From: an uncultured Bacilli bacterium
Lineage (GTDB): Bacteria; Bacillota_I; Bacilli_A; RF39; UBA660
NCBI GenBank assembly: GCA_934089275.1
Contig: CAKOJJ010000014.1
Coordinates: 1-38,489, forward strand
Direction: 5' to 3'
Length of the DNA: 38,489 bases
Both the position numbers and the translations under genes were made by a program. Position 1 is the first letter of the stretch. Each line of letters begins with the position of its first letter. Of this stretch, positions 16,607-25,573 are shown one piece after another. Below the pieces are notes generated by a model, which searched no databases, was not told where the DNA came from, and saw nothing but the letters and a program-made list of their open reading frames with translations.

Positions 16607-17290
16607 ATGTATCAAGAGGAAAGCAATTCTTTTCAATGGCTAAAATTGATACTCCGTTTAGTAATAGTCGTATTAGTAGTATTATTAACTTTAAAATTTG
16701 TATTTATAATTAGTAATAATTCTTTAGGAAAAAAAGATACTACGTTTGAAAATAATTTAAAATACATTGATGATATATCAAAAGCATATTTTAATGAAAA
16801 CAACATACCTAAAGAAATTGGAGAATCAAAAGAGTACAAGATAGAAGAGATTTTATCAAAAGATCAAATAGAATATATGAATAAAAATTATAATAAAATA
16901 GATTATGAAAATTCATATATAAAGATAACTAGATTAGAAAATGAATATCAAATAAAAACTCTTTTAACATACAATGGAGAAACAAACTATATTAATTCAT
17001 TTGTTGATATAAAAAAAGAAAATACAACTATTAAAATATCTACTACTAAAATAAAAACTACTAAGAAGAAAACAACAGCAAAAACTACAACAAGTAAGAA
17101 ATTTAAGGTTTCCTTTAATACCAATGGTGGAGAAATTTTAAATGATATTTATGTTGAAGCAAATACCAAAATAAATATTATACCTACAAGAGACGGATAT
17201 GAATTTATTGGTTGGTACTATAACGGAGAAAAATTTACTAAAGGAATTGATGCAAATTACACATTAGTTGCTAAATGGGTAAAGAAATAA
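16607..17290 (+). CDS. membrane-anchored protein with InlB B-repeat domain
   Basis: The 227-residue surface protein has an N-terminal membrane segment at about residues 13-36 and an extracellular part of unknown fold at about 37-145. A Thr/Lys-rich linker (TTKIKTTKKKTTAKTTTSKK) follows. The C terminus is one Listeria-Bacteroides (InlB B-type) repeat of about 65 residues, shown by VSFNTNGGEILNDIYVE, PTRDGYEFIGWYYNGE and YTLVAKWVKK. Such repeats are beta-grasp-like modules of adhesins and other surface proteins. The gene follows the TasA/signal peptidase genes on the same strand with its own promoter and a GGGGGGA ribosome binding site. A role in surface attachment is inferred from the domain only. 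Confidence 0.85.
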   Translation: MYQEESNSFQWLKLILRLVIVVLVVLLTLKFVFIISNNSLGKKDTTFENNLKYIDDISKAYFNENNIPKEIGESKEYKIEEILSKDQIEYMNKNYNKIDYENSYIKITRLENEYQIKTLLTYNGETNYINSFVDIKKENTTIKISTTKIKTTKKKTTAKTTTSKKFKVSFNTNGGEILNDIYVEANTKINIIPTRDGYEFIGWYYNGEKFTKGIDANYTLVAKWVKK

Positions 17291-17319
17291 AAGAACTCGT
17301 TTAAGACGAGTTCTTTTTC
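17291..17319 (+). terminator. intrinsic terminator after the InlB-repeat gene
   Basis: AAGAACTCG and CGAGTTCTT form a 9-bp stem with a 7-base loop and a T run. It starts right after the stop codon. Confidence 0.9.
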
Positions 17320-17320
17320 A

Positions 17321-17344
17321 TGAAAAAAGGATTCATTTGAATCC
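17321..17344 (-). terminator. minus-strand terminator of the 17348 gene
   Basis: On the minus strand, GGATTCAAATGAATCC forms a hairpin followed by six T. It lies a few bases after the stop of the gene read from 18439 to 17348. Confidence 0.85.
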
Positions 17345-17347
17345 TAA

Positions 17348-18439
17348 TTATTTAAATATATATGGCTTTTCAGCACTTCCATCACCAGAAACATAAATAG
17401 CTTTATCAGTTAAATTAAATACTGCTAAGATTCCTGATGATGAACTACAAGAATAAATATTCATTACTCTATCTAAAATATAAGCAGATTTAGTATTATC
17501 AGAATTGGCAGTTATTGACCATGTTGCTTGGTTTAACTTACTTAACCAGTTATAGTTTGCACAAGAACTAGAATCAACAGCATTACAATTTTGATCCAAC
17601 GATCCTTGTAAGTATTCATAAGGAGCAATAAGACCAAGTACTTCATTTTCTTGAATTTTAGAACATTCTACTGAGCCGTCTTTAGAAGTGTCTTTTATAT
17701 TTCTTTTTCCTATACATAATGATTGAGTTGTAATATATTGCTTTATTGAATCTGGCCATACTTTTGTATTCTCATAATATTCATGTAAAGTGTCACGTAA
17801 TCTTGAATTCAAAGAGTTGTATTCAAACTCGTTAATTCCTTCACTATATCTTGTATCTGGATTATAACGGTTATCCCAAACTTTTTGATTTAGACCCGTT
17901 GTTTCCATAACTCTTATTGTTCCGTCACCATTAATTCTTATAATACGATATAGCTTATCATTCATTTGAATATAATTATTTTTTACTTCACCTTGCATAA
18001 CATAAGTACCTTTTATTTCGTGTAATCCAACACCAGCATCAACTTTGTTATCTTCAATTATTTTTTCATTTAAGTATTTAGTTTCATACTCTTTACCACA
18101 ACTAAGGTAAGTACTATAATTGTAAAAACCATTATTATTTGTAATAGTAACAGCACCACTACATTTTAAATCATCTCTTTTAAATAATTTAGAAACCTCA
18201 TCAATTTTTCCATCACTTATCATACTTTTTAAAGTAATAACTTTTGTATCTTTATCTTGTGAAGGAAGTTGACTTTCATCCTCTTTCATCATTTCTTTTG
18301 CAATACTAGTCATTCTACTTTCTAATTTTTCAAAAGTATAAGTTTTTTTAGTACAACTTGAAATAATAAATAAAATAAGGATAAAACCTACAAAAGCTCC
18401 AATGATATAACTAAACATTCTGATCGTCTTTTTATCCAT
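17348..18439 (-). CDS. membrane-anchored extracellular protein, unknown
   Basis: The 363-residue protein has one N-terminal membrane segment at about residues 8-28 (FSYIIGAFVGFILILFIISS) followed by CTKK. It ends in a C-terminal domain with LYRIIRINGDGTIRVMETTG, NSRLRDTLHEYY and GDGSAEKPYIFK. That pattern recalls the extracellular domains found in many surface and pilin-like proteins of gut Bacilli, but I cannot name a family with confidence. Several cysteines in the outer part could form disulfides. I chose the ATG at 18439 because GGAGAT lies 7 bases upstream. An ATG at 18454 is in frame but precedes that ribosome binding site. It is divergent from the yerB-type gene. Confidence 0.82.
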   Translation of the reverse strand: MDKKTIRMFSYIIGAFVGFILILFIISSCTKKTYTFEKLESRMTSIAKEMMKEDESQLPSQDKDTKVITLKSMISDGKIDEVSKLFKRDDLKCSGAVTITNNNGFYNYSTYLSCGKEYETKYLNEKIIEDNKVDAGVGLHEIKGTYVMQGEVKNNYIQMNDKLYRIIRINGDGTIRVMETTGLNQKVWDNRYNPDTRYSEGINEFEYNSLNSRLRDTLHEYYENTKVWPDSIKQYITTQSLCIGKRNIKDTSKDGSVECSKIQENEVLGLIAPYEYLQGSLDQNCNAVDSSSCANYNWLSKLNQATWSITANSDNTKSAYILDRVMNIYSCSSSSGILAVFNLTDKAIYVSGDGSAEKPYIFK

Positions 18440-18537
18440 AAAGTTCATCTCCATTCCGACAAATAAATTATAACAAAATAAATAGTCTCTTTCAATAATT
18501 ATTTGATTGTGATAAAATTAACTTGAGGTGTAATTTT

Positions 18538-19596
18538 ATGACAAAACAAAAAAATAATAAAAAAACAAAGGTAAGCATTATAGTTGTTGAAATATCCATA
18601 ATTTTAGTAGTTGCAGTAGCGGCATTATTGTTCTTAGGAACAAAAAAGGATTCAAATTCTCCAAAAACAACAAAGAAAAATTCTACAACTCCAGTAGCAG
18701 AAAGAAGTTTAAAAATTGTAGATTTAAATTCAAAAACAAGACCATATGCTGTAATGATTAACAATATAGGAGTTGCTCGTCCATTACAAAGCGGTTTACA
18801 AGACGCGATGATAATTTATGAAATAATAGTTGAAGGCGGTTTAACTCGTTATATGGCTGTATTCCAAGATCAAAATACAGAAAGAATCGGTTCAATTAGA
18901 AGTGCAAGACATTATTTCTTAGATTATGCACTAGAAAATGATGCAATATATGTTCATCACGGAAATAGTCCACAAGCTGCTGCTGATTTTAAAACATTAA
19001 ACATTGATAGAATTAGTGTTGATACTAACAAAACTGGTTGGCGTGATAAAACTTTAAATGTATCGACTGAACATACTTTATTTACAAGTATAGCTAAATT
19101 AAATAACGGTTTAGGAAACAAAAGACAAACTAGAAACAAAGATTTTCTTCTAAATTATAGTGAAGATCCAGTTGATTTATCAACTCGTGAAGGTGCCATA
19201 AAAGCGAATAATGTAGAAATAACTTATTCTGGAAGTGTTAAATCTTCATACACATATGATGAGGCAGCACAAAATTATAAAAGAAGTGTTAACGGAAAAG
19301 CACATACTGATTATGTTACAAAAAAACAATACACATTTAAAAACATAATTACATACCAAGTTTCTAACTCAAGTTTAAATGACGGATCTAAAAAGGATAG
19401 ACAAACATTAGATAATATTGGAAGTGGAGAAGGATACTACATATCTAACGGATACGCAGTTCCAATAACTTGGACAAAATCTAGTAGAAGTAGTCAAACA
19501 GTATATAAATATAAAGATGGAACTGAAATAAATGTTAATGATGGAAATACCTTCATTCAAATTCAACCTAAAGGAAAAAATTTAACTATTAACTAA
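18538..19596 (+). CDS. DUF3048-family (YerB-like) membrane-anchored protein
   Basis: The 352-residue protein belongs to the DUF3048 family, whose Bacillus member is the lipoprotein YerB. Its function is not established. Family-typical blocks are RPYAVMINNIGVARPLQSGL, AMIIYEIIVEGGLTRYMAVF, ERIGSIRSARHYFLDYA and VHHGNSPQA. In this copy the N terminus is a plain membrane anchor at about residues 13-34 with no lipobox, followed by a Lys/Thr/Ser-rich linker. The start ATG follows GAGGTG. Upstream in-frame codons overlap that ribosome binding site. A TAAAAT about 25 bases upstream is a likely -10. The family is usually seen in Gram-positive bacteria and thought to act at the cell surface. Confidence 0.9.
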   Translation: MTKQKNNKKTKVSIIVVEISIILVVAVAALLFLGTKKDSNSPKTTKKNSTTPVAERSLKIVDLNSKTRPYAVMINNIGVARPLQSGLQDAMIIYEIIVEGGLTRYMAVFQDQNTERIGSIRSARHYFLDYALENDAIYVHHGNSPQAAADFKTLNIDRISVDTNKTGWRDKTLNVSTEHTLFTSIAKLNNGLGNKRQTRNKDFLLNYSEDPVDLSTREGAIKANNVEITYSGSVKSSYTYDEAAQNYKRSVNGKAHTDYVTKKQYTFKNIITYQVSNSSLNDGSKKDRQTLDNIGSGEGYYISNGYAVPITWTKSSRSSQTVYKYKDGTEINVNDGNTFIQIQPKGKNLTIN

Positions 19597-19625
19597 TTGA
19601 AATGAATATCTTATCATGTTAAAAT
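19597..19625 (+). promoter_or_regulatory. promoter of the cdaA operon
   Basis: TTGAAA (19597-19602) and TAAAAT (19620-19625) are separated by 17 bases, with TGT before the -10 as an extended element. It lies directly after the stop of the yerB-like gene. Confidence 0.75.
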
Positions 19626-19659
19626 TAATTAAGAATATAAAATAAAAAGGGATGATATA

Positions 19660-19869
19660 ATGTTAGATTTTATAATTACAAACTACTTGATATTTATTAT
19701 AATTGCAGTAGTATTACTTTTAGGTTTATTTGGATACATGATGGATCGAAAAAAATATGAAGAATATCGAAAAGAAATACTAGAAACAGATGGTGTTTTA
19801 AATGCTAGACCTGATGTTTCTGATATTGCAACACCAATAAGTGTTGATAAAGTAGATAATAACAAATAA
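19660..19869 (+). CDS. small single-pass membrane protein, unknown
   Basis: The 69-residue protein has a strongly hydrophobic membrane segment at about residues 5-26 (IITNYLIFIIIAVVLLLGLFGY). A charged segment MMDRKKYEEYRKEIL and an acidic tail follow. The ribosome binding site AAAGGGATGAT supports translation. It is the first gene of the unit and lies 12 bases before cdaA. It could be a partner or regulator of the membrane-bound cyclase, but I recognise no family. Confidence 0.75.
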   Translation: MLDFIITNYLIFIIIAVVLLLGLFGYMMDRKKYEEYRKEILETDGVLNARPDVSDIATPISVDKVDNNK

Positions 19870-19881
19870 AGGAGTGATTAG

Positions 19882-20697
19882 ATGACTCTTACAACAATAT
19901 GGAGTGTCATAACCAAAATATTAGATATATGTTTAATATGGATAATGTTTTATTACATATTTAAAAGCTTTAAAAACAATGTAAAAATGGTACTTATTTT
20001 AAAAGGAGTGCTTATACTAATTATTGTAAAAATATTAAGTAACATTCTTAATTTATACACAGTTGGTATTTTACTTGAGTATGTTGTTTCTTGGGGACCA
20101 ATAGCTTTAATAGTAATATTCCAACCAGAAATTCGTACAGTTTTAGAGCAAATAGGTAGAAGTCAATTATTAGGAAGACATAAAGTCTTAACTGTGGATG
20201 AACGAGAAAAAGTTGTATTTGAAATTATGAATGCTGTTGAGCATTTAAAAAGACAAAGAATTGGAGCTTTAATCGTAATCGAAAGAAATATGTCACTACA
20301 AGAATATATTGTACCTGCTACTAAATTATATGCCGACATATCTAGTCAATTATTAGAAGCTATTTTCCTTCCACCAAATCCATTACATGATGGTGGAGTA
20401 ATAATTCAAGGAGATAAAGTAACTTGTGCTGGAGCTGTATTCAAAACAAGTATGAATCCTGACGTCAATAAAAAATTGGGTACACGTCACAGAGCTGCAT
20501 TAGGTGTAGCAGAGGAAACAGATGCAATTGCTCTTATTGTATCTGAAGAAACAGGAAGAATAAGTATTGCTTGTGACAATTATTTGCATTACAACCTAAC
20601 AATTGAAGAATTTAGAAATATGCTTTTAGACGAATTAAAACCAAAAGCAGAAGTGTTCTATGATGCAGATGACAGAATGGAGGATGAAGATGAGTAA
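19882..20697 (+). CDS. cdaA: diadenylate cyclase
   Basis: The 271-residue membrane enzyme makes c-di-AMP from two ATP. c-di-AMP controls potassium and osmolyte homeostasis and cell-wall integrity. Three N-terminal membrane segments span about residues 10-85. The DAC domain follows, with the RHR motif at R202-H203-R204 in GTRHRAALG and SEETGRISIA. The DGA motif reads DGG here (D170-G171-G172 in LHDGGVII). The aspartate and first glycine are kept, so activity is likely. The start ATG follows AAAGGAG. cdaR overlaps by 8 bases. The family usually sits in cdaA-cdaR-glmM. Here the downstream mutase is of another type. Confidence 0.95.
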   Translation: MTLTTIWSVITKILDICLIWIMFYYIFKSFKNNVKMVLILKGVLILIIVKILSNILNLYTVGILLEYVVSWGPIALIVIFQPEIRTVLEQIGRSQLLGRHKVLTVDEREKVVFEIMNAVEHLKRQRIGALIVIERNMSLQEYIVPATKLYADISSQLLEAIFLPPNPLHDGGVIIQGDKVTCAGAVFKTSMNPDVNKKLGTRHRAALGVAEETDAIALIVSEETGRISIACDNYLHYNLTIEEFRNMLLDELKPKAEVFYDADDRMEDEDE

Positions 20698-22057
20698 GAT
20701 ATTAGTAATCTTTAAACCATTCATAATGTTGTTTAAAGCAATTTACCGTTTAATAGATAAAATAATCGTAACACCAATTAGTAGATTGATATATAAATTA
20801 GGCGAGATTTCCAAAGATAACAGTGGTAAATTTGAAAGAATATTAAATAGACCAAACGTTTTAATATATGTTTCTCTTCTATGTGCTATAGCTGTTTTCT
20901 TACTTGTTGACAGCCAAGTTATAAGTTTTACTGAAAGAGAAGCAGAAATTATTACAGATCAAAAAGTATCAGTTTTATATAATCAAGAAGCTTATGTAGT
21001 TGAGGGAGTTCCTGAAACAGTTGATATAACTTTAATTGGAAGTAAATCATCTATTTATTTAGCAACTCAATTAGGAGAACATGAAGTTGTATTAGATTTA
21101 TCAAAATATAGTGCTGGAACATACAAGGTTAAACTAAAATACAACCATTCAGTTCAATCAGTAAACTATAAACTAGATCCATCAACAATTACAGTAAAAA
21201 TAAGTGAAAAAGTAAGTGAAACTAGAACATTAGGTTATGACCTGATGAATGAAAACAAACTTGATAGCAAATTAAGTATTAGTAATGTTGAATTGGATAC
21301 AAATGAAATTGTTGTAAAATCAAGCAAAGAAATTTTAGAGAAAGTTGCAGTTGTTAAAGCCTTAGTTGATGCATCGAAAATAAATTTGAAAGAATCTGGA
21401 GTATTTGAAATGGAAGATGTTTCATTAGTTGCTTACGATGAAGCAGGAAATCTATTAAAAAATGTTGAAATGGTACCATCAAAAGTTAAAGCAAAAGTAA
21501 CTATTGATTCATATCATGCAACAAAACCAGTAAGAGTAGTCACTAAAGGTGAAATGAGCAACGGAAAATCTATTCAAAATATAACATCTTCAGTAACTGA
21601 AGTAGTTGTATATGGAGAAAAATCCATTGTTGATAGCATTCCTTATGTAGAAGCAGTATATAACATTGATAATTTAGATGGAGAAAAAACTAAGAGTATA
21701 AATATTACTAAACCTGCTGGTGTTAGATATATGTCTCAAACAAAAACAAATGTAACAATATCCGTTGGAACAGAAAGTCAAAAAGTTATTTCCGGAGTAT
21801 CAGTTCATACTGTTAACTTAGGAGAAAAATATTCGGCATCCGTAGCAAGTGTTGAAGATAGAACTATTGATGTCATTGTAAAAGGTGTTTTAGCTAATAT
21901 TAATGATATTGACGCTTCTAAAATAACTGCATATGTTGACTTAAATGGTTTAAAAGCTGGAACTCATACAGTTAAAGTAATCGTTGAAATAGATGATGAA
22001 CGTATAAAAGTACAAGCTGTAAAAACAGAGATAAATGTAAAAGTAGTTGAAAATTAG
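20690..22057 (+). CDS. cdaR: CdaA regulatory protein (YbbR domains)
   Basis: The 455-residue membrane protein regulates CdaA through its extracellular YbbR domains. A cytoplasmic N-terminal segment of about 55 residues precedes one membrane segment (VLIYVSLLCAIAVFLLVDSQ). Repeated YbbR modules fill the rest, with recurring PETVDITLIGSKSSI, LSKYSAGTYKVKLKY and DLNGLKAGTHTVKV patterns. I chose ATG 20690 because GGAGGATG lies just upstream within the end of cdaA, giving an 8-base overlap and likely translational coupling. An earlier in-frame start has no ribosome binding site. The unusually long cytoplasmic N terminus is the only oddity. A terminator overlaps the stop codon. Confidence 0.94.
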   Translation: MSKILVIFKPFIMLFKAIYRLIDKIIVTPISRLIYKLGEISKDNSGKFERILNRPNVLIYVSLLCAIAVFLLVDSQVISFTEREAEIITDQKVSVLYNQEAYVVEGVPETVDITLIGSKSSIYLATQLGEHEVVLDLSKYSAGTYKVKLKYNHSVQSVNYKLDPSTITVKISEKVSETRTLGYDLMNENKLDSKLSISNVELDTNEIVVKSSKEILEKVAVVKALVDASKINLKESGVFEMEDVSLVAYDEAGNLLKNVEMVPSKVKAKVTIDSYHATKPVRVVTKGEMSNGKSIQNITSSVTEVVVYGEKSIVDSIPYVEAVYNIDNLDGEKTKSINITKPAGVRYMSQTKTNVTISVGTESQKVISGVSVHTVNLGEKYSASVASVEDRTIDVIVKGVLANINDIDASKITAYVDLNGLKAGTHTVKVIVEIDDERIKVQAVKTEINVKVVEN

Positions 22058-22075
22058 TTATCAACTACTTTTTTT
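22042..22075 (+). terminator. intrinsic terminator after cdaR
   Basis: GTAGTTGA (22042-22049) and TCAACTAC (22060-22067) form a perfect 8-bp stem followed by a run of T. The cdaR stop codon lies in the loop. Confidence 0.9.
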
Positions 22076-22101
22076 ATGTTATACTTACAATAGGTGATAC
22101 T

Positions 22102-22605
22102 ATGAAAAATAAAGGATTCACACTTATAGAATTGTTAGCTGCATTGGTTATTTTGGCAATACTTTTAGTAATTGCTGTGCCAACATATCTTAATGTATTC
22201 AGTGATATAAAAAGAGATTCGTTTATAAGTAAGGTTTCTGAACTAGAAACTGCAGCATTAAAATACGGAAGTAGTATAAAAGACGAGATAAAAGCTTCAA
22301 CTTGCAAAGATATTACAGTTGAAGACCTAATAAAAAAAGGTTATGTTAACTCTGATTCACAATACAGAAATGAGATAATAAATCCAGCCAATAATCAACC
22401 CTTAACAGGTAAGATTATGATTTGTTATAGTAATACAGATTTGGATATCGTAGCAAATTACGTTGTTCCATATGAGCAAAACAAGATATATTATAAAGAA
22501 GACAAAGTTTATATTGGAAATAAAATATACAAATGTTTATCCACTATAAATACTCAAAATTATAGCATAAACAGTTTAAGCCAATTTGAGCTTATATATG
22601 GGTAA
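22102..22605 (+). CDS. type IV pilin-like (prepilin) protein
   Basis: The 167-residue protein has a class III signal: a short MKNK leader, then GFTLIELLAALVILAILLVIAVPTYL (shown only in part as the motif GFTLIELL). The leader would be cut before the F by a prepilin peptidase. The conserved E5 of the mature protein is present. A single pseudopilin-type helix leads to a C-terminal domain with two cysteines near residues 112-135 and another near the end. Such proteins form type IV pili, competence pseudopili or type II secretion pseudopili. No assembly ATPase or peptidase gene is nearby, although comEA-comEC are in the same window. The ribosome binding site is AGGTGAT. Confidence 0.88.
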   Translation: MKNKGFTLIELLAALVILAILLVIAVPTYLNVFSDIKRDSFISKVSELETAALKYGSSIKDEIKASTCKDITVEDLIKKGYVNSDSQYRNEIINPANNQPLTGKIMICYSNTDLDIVANYVVPYEQNKIYYKEDKVYIGNKIYKCLSTINTQNYSINSLSQFELIYG

Positions 22606-22628
22606 ATTTAATTTACTCGTTTTTTTGT
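22590..22628 (+). terminator. probable weak terminator after the pilin-like gene
   Basis: GTAAA and TTTAC pair around an AT-rich loop just after the stop region, and a run of seven T follows at about 22620-22626. The stem is AT-rich and therefore weak. Confidence 0.4.
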
Positions 22629-22663
22629 AAATTTTATGTTAATATTATAAATAGGTGAAGAAT

Positions 22664-24181
22664 ATGAAAAAGGTAATTATGGTTATCTTGGATGGATTTG
22701 GAATAAACGATTTAGAAAACGGAAATGCAATTAAACTTGCTAATATGGAAACTTTTAATGAATTATTCAATGAATATCCACATTCAATTTTACAAGCTAG
22801 TGGAGAATATGTTGGTTTACCTGATGATCAATTTGGTAACAGTGAAGTTGGACATTTAACAATCGGAGCTGGAAGAAAAATAAAACAAGATTTAATTAAG
22901 TGTAATGAACTTTTAGGAACACCAACTATTGAACAAAATGAACAAGTATTAAAAATAGTTGAACATGTAAAAAACAATAATTCAACTTTACATTTATGCG
23001 GTCTAGTATCCGATGGGCGTGTACATTCAGATATTAAATATATGAAAAACTTTTTAGGTCATCTTGCATCTATGGGCGTAAAAAATGTAAAATTTCATGC
23101 TATAACAGACGGAAGAGATACACCAGTAGATTCTTCTATAAATTATTTAAATGATTTGGATGAAGTTTTAAAAAGTTTAAACATTGGAAAAATATCAACA
23201 GTATGTGGAAGATATTATGCAATGGATAGAGATAACAAATGGGAAAGAACAAAAGTATATACGGATTTACTTCTTAAAAATGTAGGTGTAAGAGTTCGTG
23301 GATACAAAACAGGTATAGCAGCTTGTTATCGAAAGAATTTAACTGACGAGTTTTTGCCACCTTTATTATTAGAAGACGATGTAACGATTAAAGAACATGA
23401 TGCATTTATATGGTTAAACTTCAGAGGAGATAGAGGAAGACAACTTTTATCCGTATTAAAAAATGACGATTTTAACGAATATAAAGTTCCTAAATTTAAA
23501 GATTTAAGCGTATTAACCTTAGCAAATATTCCAGGAGTTAATTTAAAAAGAGAAGACTATTTAATAGAAGAGGAAAATGTTTATTCTCTTGGAGTATATT
23601 TATCTGATTTAGGATTAAGACAAGCAAGAATTGCTGAAACTGAAAAATTTGCTCATGTAACCTACTTCTTTAATGGAGGAGATAAGGTAAAAGTAAAGGG
23701 ATGCGATAATTTCTTAATTCCATCTCCAAAGGTTTCAACATATGACAAAACTCCAAATATGAGTGCAATAGAAGTAACGAATCAAGTAGTAAAATGTTTA
23801 GAAAAAGATTATGATTTTATTTTAGTTAATTTTGCTAATCCCGATATGCTTGGACATACTGGAGTAATTGATGCAACTGTAAGTGGACTTAAAACTATAG
23901 ATGAATGTCTAAAAAGAATTGTAGAAGCTGTGGATAACAATTTCTATAAGTTAATTATTACAGCAGATCACGGCAATTGTGATGAAATGATTAGAAAAGA
24001 CGGAAGTGTCTCTACAACTCATTCAATTTATCCAGTACCATTTATTTTAAGAGATAAAAGAGTATCATTAAAACATAAAGGTGATTTAACTGAAATTGCT
24101 CCAACAATATTAAAATATATGGATATCGCGATACCAAAAGAAATGAAAGAAACAAAAACTTTATTTGTAGAAGAAGATTAA
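22664..24181 (+). CDS. gpmI: 2,3-bisphosphoglycerate-independent phosphoglycerate mutase
   Basis: The 505-residue manganese-dependent enzyme interconverts 3- and 2-phosphoglycerate in glycolysis. The N terminus has the metal site VILDGFG. The phospho-accepting serine is S60 in FGNSEVGHLTIGAGR. ITDGRDTP, GRYYAMDRDNKWER and NFANPDMLGHTG follow, and the C-terminal metal site is TADHGNCD. The length is typical. I chose ATG 22664 because AGGTGAAG lies 6 bases before it. A GTG at 22655 is inside that ribosome binding site. The phosphohexomutase gene follows 13 bases after the stop, so they are probably co-transcribed. Confidence 0.96.
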   Translation: MKKVIMVILDGFGINDLENGNAIKLANMETFNELFNEYPHSILQASGEYVGLPDDQFGNSEVGHLTIGAGRKIKQDLIKCNELLGTPTIEQNEQVLKIVEHVKNNNSTLHLCGLVSDGRVHSDIKYMKNFLGHLASMGVKNVKFHAITDGRDTPVDSSINYLNDLDEVLKSLNIGKISTVCGRYYAMDRDNKWERTKVYTDLLLKNVGVRVRGYKTGIAACYRKNLTDEFLPPLLLEDDVTIKEHDAFIWLNFRGDRGRQLLSVLKNDDFNEYKVPKFKDLSVLTLANIPGVNLKREDYLIEEENVYSLGVYLSDLGLRQARIAETEKFAHVTYFFNGGDKVKVKGCDNFLIPSPKVSTYDKTPNMSAIEVTNQVVKCLEKDYDFILVNFANPDMLGHTGVIDATVSGLKTIDECLKRIVEAVDNNFYKLIITADHGNCDEMIRKDGSVSTTHSIYPVPFILRDKRVSLKHKGDLTEIAPTILKYMDIAIPKEMKETKTLFVEED

Positions 24182-24194
24182 AAAGAGGTAATTT

Positions 24195-25565
24195 ATGAAA
24201 TTTGATAAAAGTATATTAAGGGAAGCCGATATAAGAGGCGTATATAAAACTCAAATAACTACTAGCTTTGCTAAAAGATTAGGTTTAGTATTTGGTAGTT
24301 ATTTAAGAAGTAAAAGAATAACTACTTTAGTTGTTGGTCATGATAATCGTCATGGAAGTGTGGAATTAGCAAGTGCTTTACTAGAAGGTCTTACGAGCAC
24401 AGGTGTAAACGTTATATTTATAGGTCTTGTTACAACACCAATGCTTAACTTTGCCTCAAGAAAGTTAGAAGTTGAATATGGAATTATGGTAACTGCTAGC
24501 CATAATCCAGCATGTGATAATGGATTTAAATTATTTGGAAAAAATTATCAACATTGTGATTATGATGAATTAAGAATCATATATGCAGCATTAAGCAACA
24601 AAGAATATAAAATATATGAAGGCTCTGGAAAAGTAATTAATTTAGAAATCAACGATTTATACGCTAAAAGTGTAAGAGAATCAATTCGTCTTGGAAGTCG
24701 AAAAACAAAAGTTGTAGTTGATCCTGGAAATGGAACAGCTTCAATTATAGTTAAAAAAATATATGAGAGATTTCCTTTTGATGTAATATTTATAAATGAT
24801 GTATCAAATCCTGATTTTCCAAATCATCATCCAGATCCAAACGTAAAAGCAAACATGCAACAACTTTGTGAAGCAGTAATTGAAAATCAAGCTGATTTAG
24901 GTCTTGCTTATGATGGAGATGCAGATAGATGTGGTTTTGTTGATAACGAAGGTAAAGTAATTGATGCCGATATTTTAATGGCTTTAATGTGTAAAAGTAT
25001 TTTAAAAACTAGTAAAAATAAAACCGTATTAATTGATGTAAAATGCTCAAATACTTTAAAAGATGAAATACTTGCATGCAAAGGAAATATTTATTTGGAT
25101 ACACCTTCGAGTGCTAAACAAGAAAGAGACATGGAAGAAAACAATATTGTTTTTGGTGGAGGATATTCTAATCACATTTTCTTTAGAGATAAACATCCTG
25201 GATATGATGATGGTATATATGTAGGTTTACGAGTTCAAGAACTATTAAGCCATACAAATCTAAATTTAACAGATATGTTAAAAAATTTAACAAACTATTA
25301 TCATACTGATGAAATAAAAGTAAAAACTACTGATGAATTAAAATTTAAGATAGTTGATGCAATAAAAGAATATGCAATAAATAACAATTATGATATTGAT
25401 ACAACTGACGGTGTAAAAGTATTAAAAGAATCCTCTTGGGGACTTTTAAGAGCAAGTAACACTGGACCAAATTTAACACTTAGATTTGAAGCAACAACAA
25501 AAAAAGAATTAAAACAAATTCAAAAAGAATTTATGGATGTATTAAGCAAAATAATGAATAAATAG
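24195..25565 (+). CDS. alpha-D-phosphohexomutase (phosphomannomutase/phosphoglucomutase)
   Basis: The 456-residue enzyme moves phosphate between C1 and C6 of a hexose phosphate. The phosphoserine is S102 in VTASHNP. The magnesium loop is DGDADRCGF with D240, D242 and D244. The sugar-binding GGGYSNHIFF (about residues 318-327) occupies the position of the usual GGE.SGH loop, with E and S-G-H replaced. The C-terminal phosphate-binding loop is RASNTGPNLTLRFEA. This is the PMM/PGM type, not GlmM. The location after cdaA-cdaR is where glmM usually sits. Supply of sugar phosphates for surface polymers is the likely role. Substrate choice cannot be settled from the sequence. Confidence 0.9.
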   Translation: MKFDKSILREADIRGVYKTQITTSFAKRLGLVFGSYLRSKRITTLVVGHDNRHGSVELASALLEGLTSTGVNVIFIGLVTTPMLNFASRKLEVEYGIMVTASHNPACDNGFKLFGKNYQHCDYDELRIIYAALSNKEYKIYEGSGKVINLEINDLYAKSVRESIRLGSRKTKVVVDPGNGTASIIVKKIYERFPFDVIFINDVSNPDFPNHHPDPNVKANMQQLCEAVIENQADLGLAYDGDADRCGFVDNEGKVIDADILMALMCKSILKTSKNKTVLIDVKCSNTLKDEILACKGNIYLDTPSSAKQERDMEENNIVFGGGYSNHIFFRDKHPGYDDGIYVGLRVQELLSHTNLNLTDMLKNLTNYYHTDEIKVKTTDELKFKIVDAIKEYAINNNYDIDTTDGVKVLKESSWGLLRASNTGPNLTLRFEATTKKELKQIQKEFMDVLSKIMNK

Positions 25566-25573
25566 ATTCAATT

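Noticed and set aside
18492..18764. Minus-strand frame opposite the yerB-like gene
   Set aside because: It overlaps the start and membrane anchor of the plus-strand gene. The apparent hydrophobicity is a mirror of that segment.
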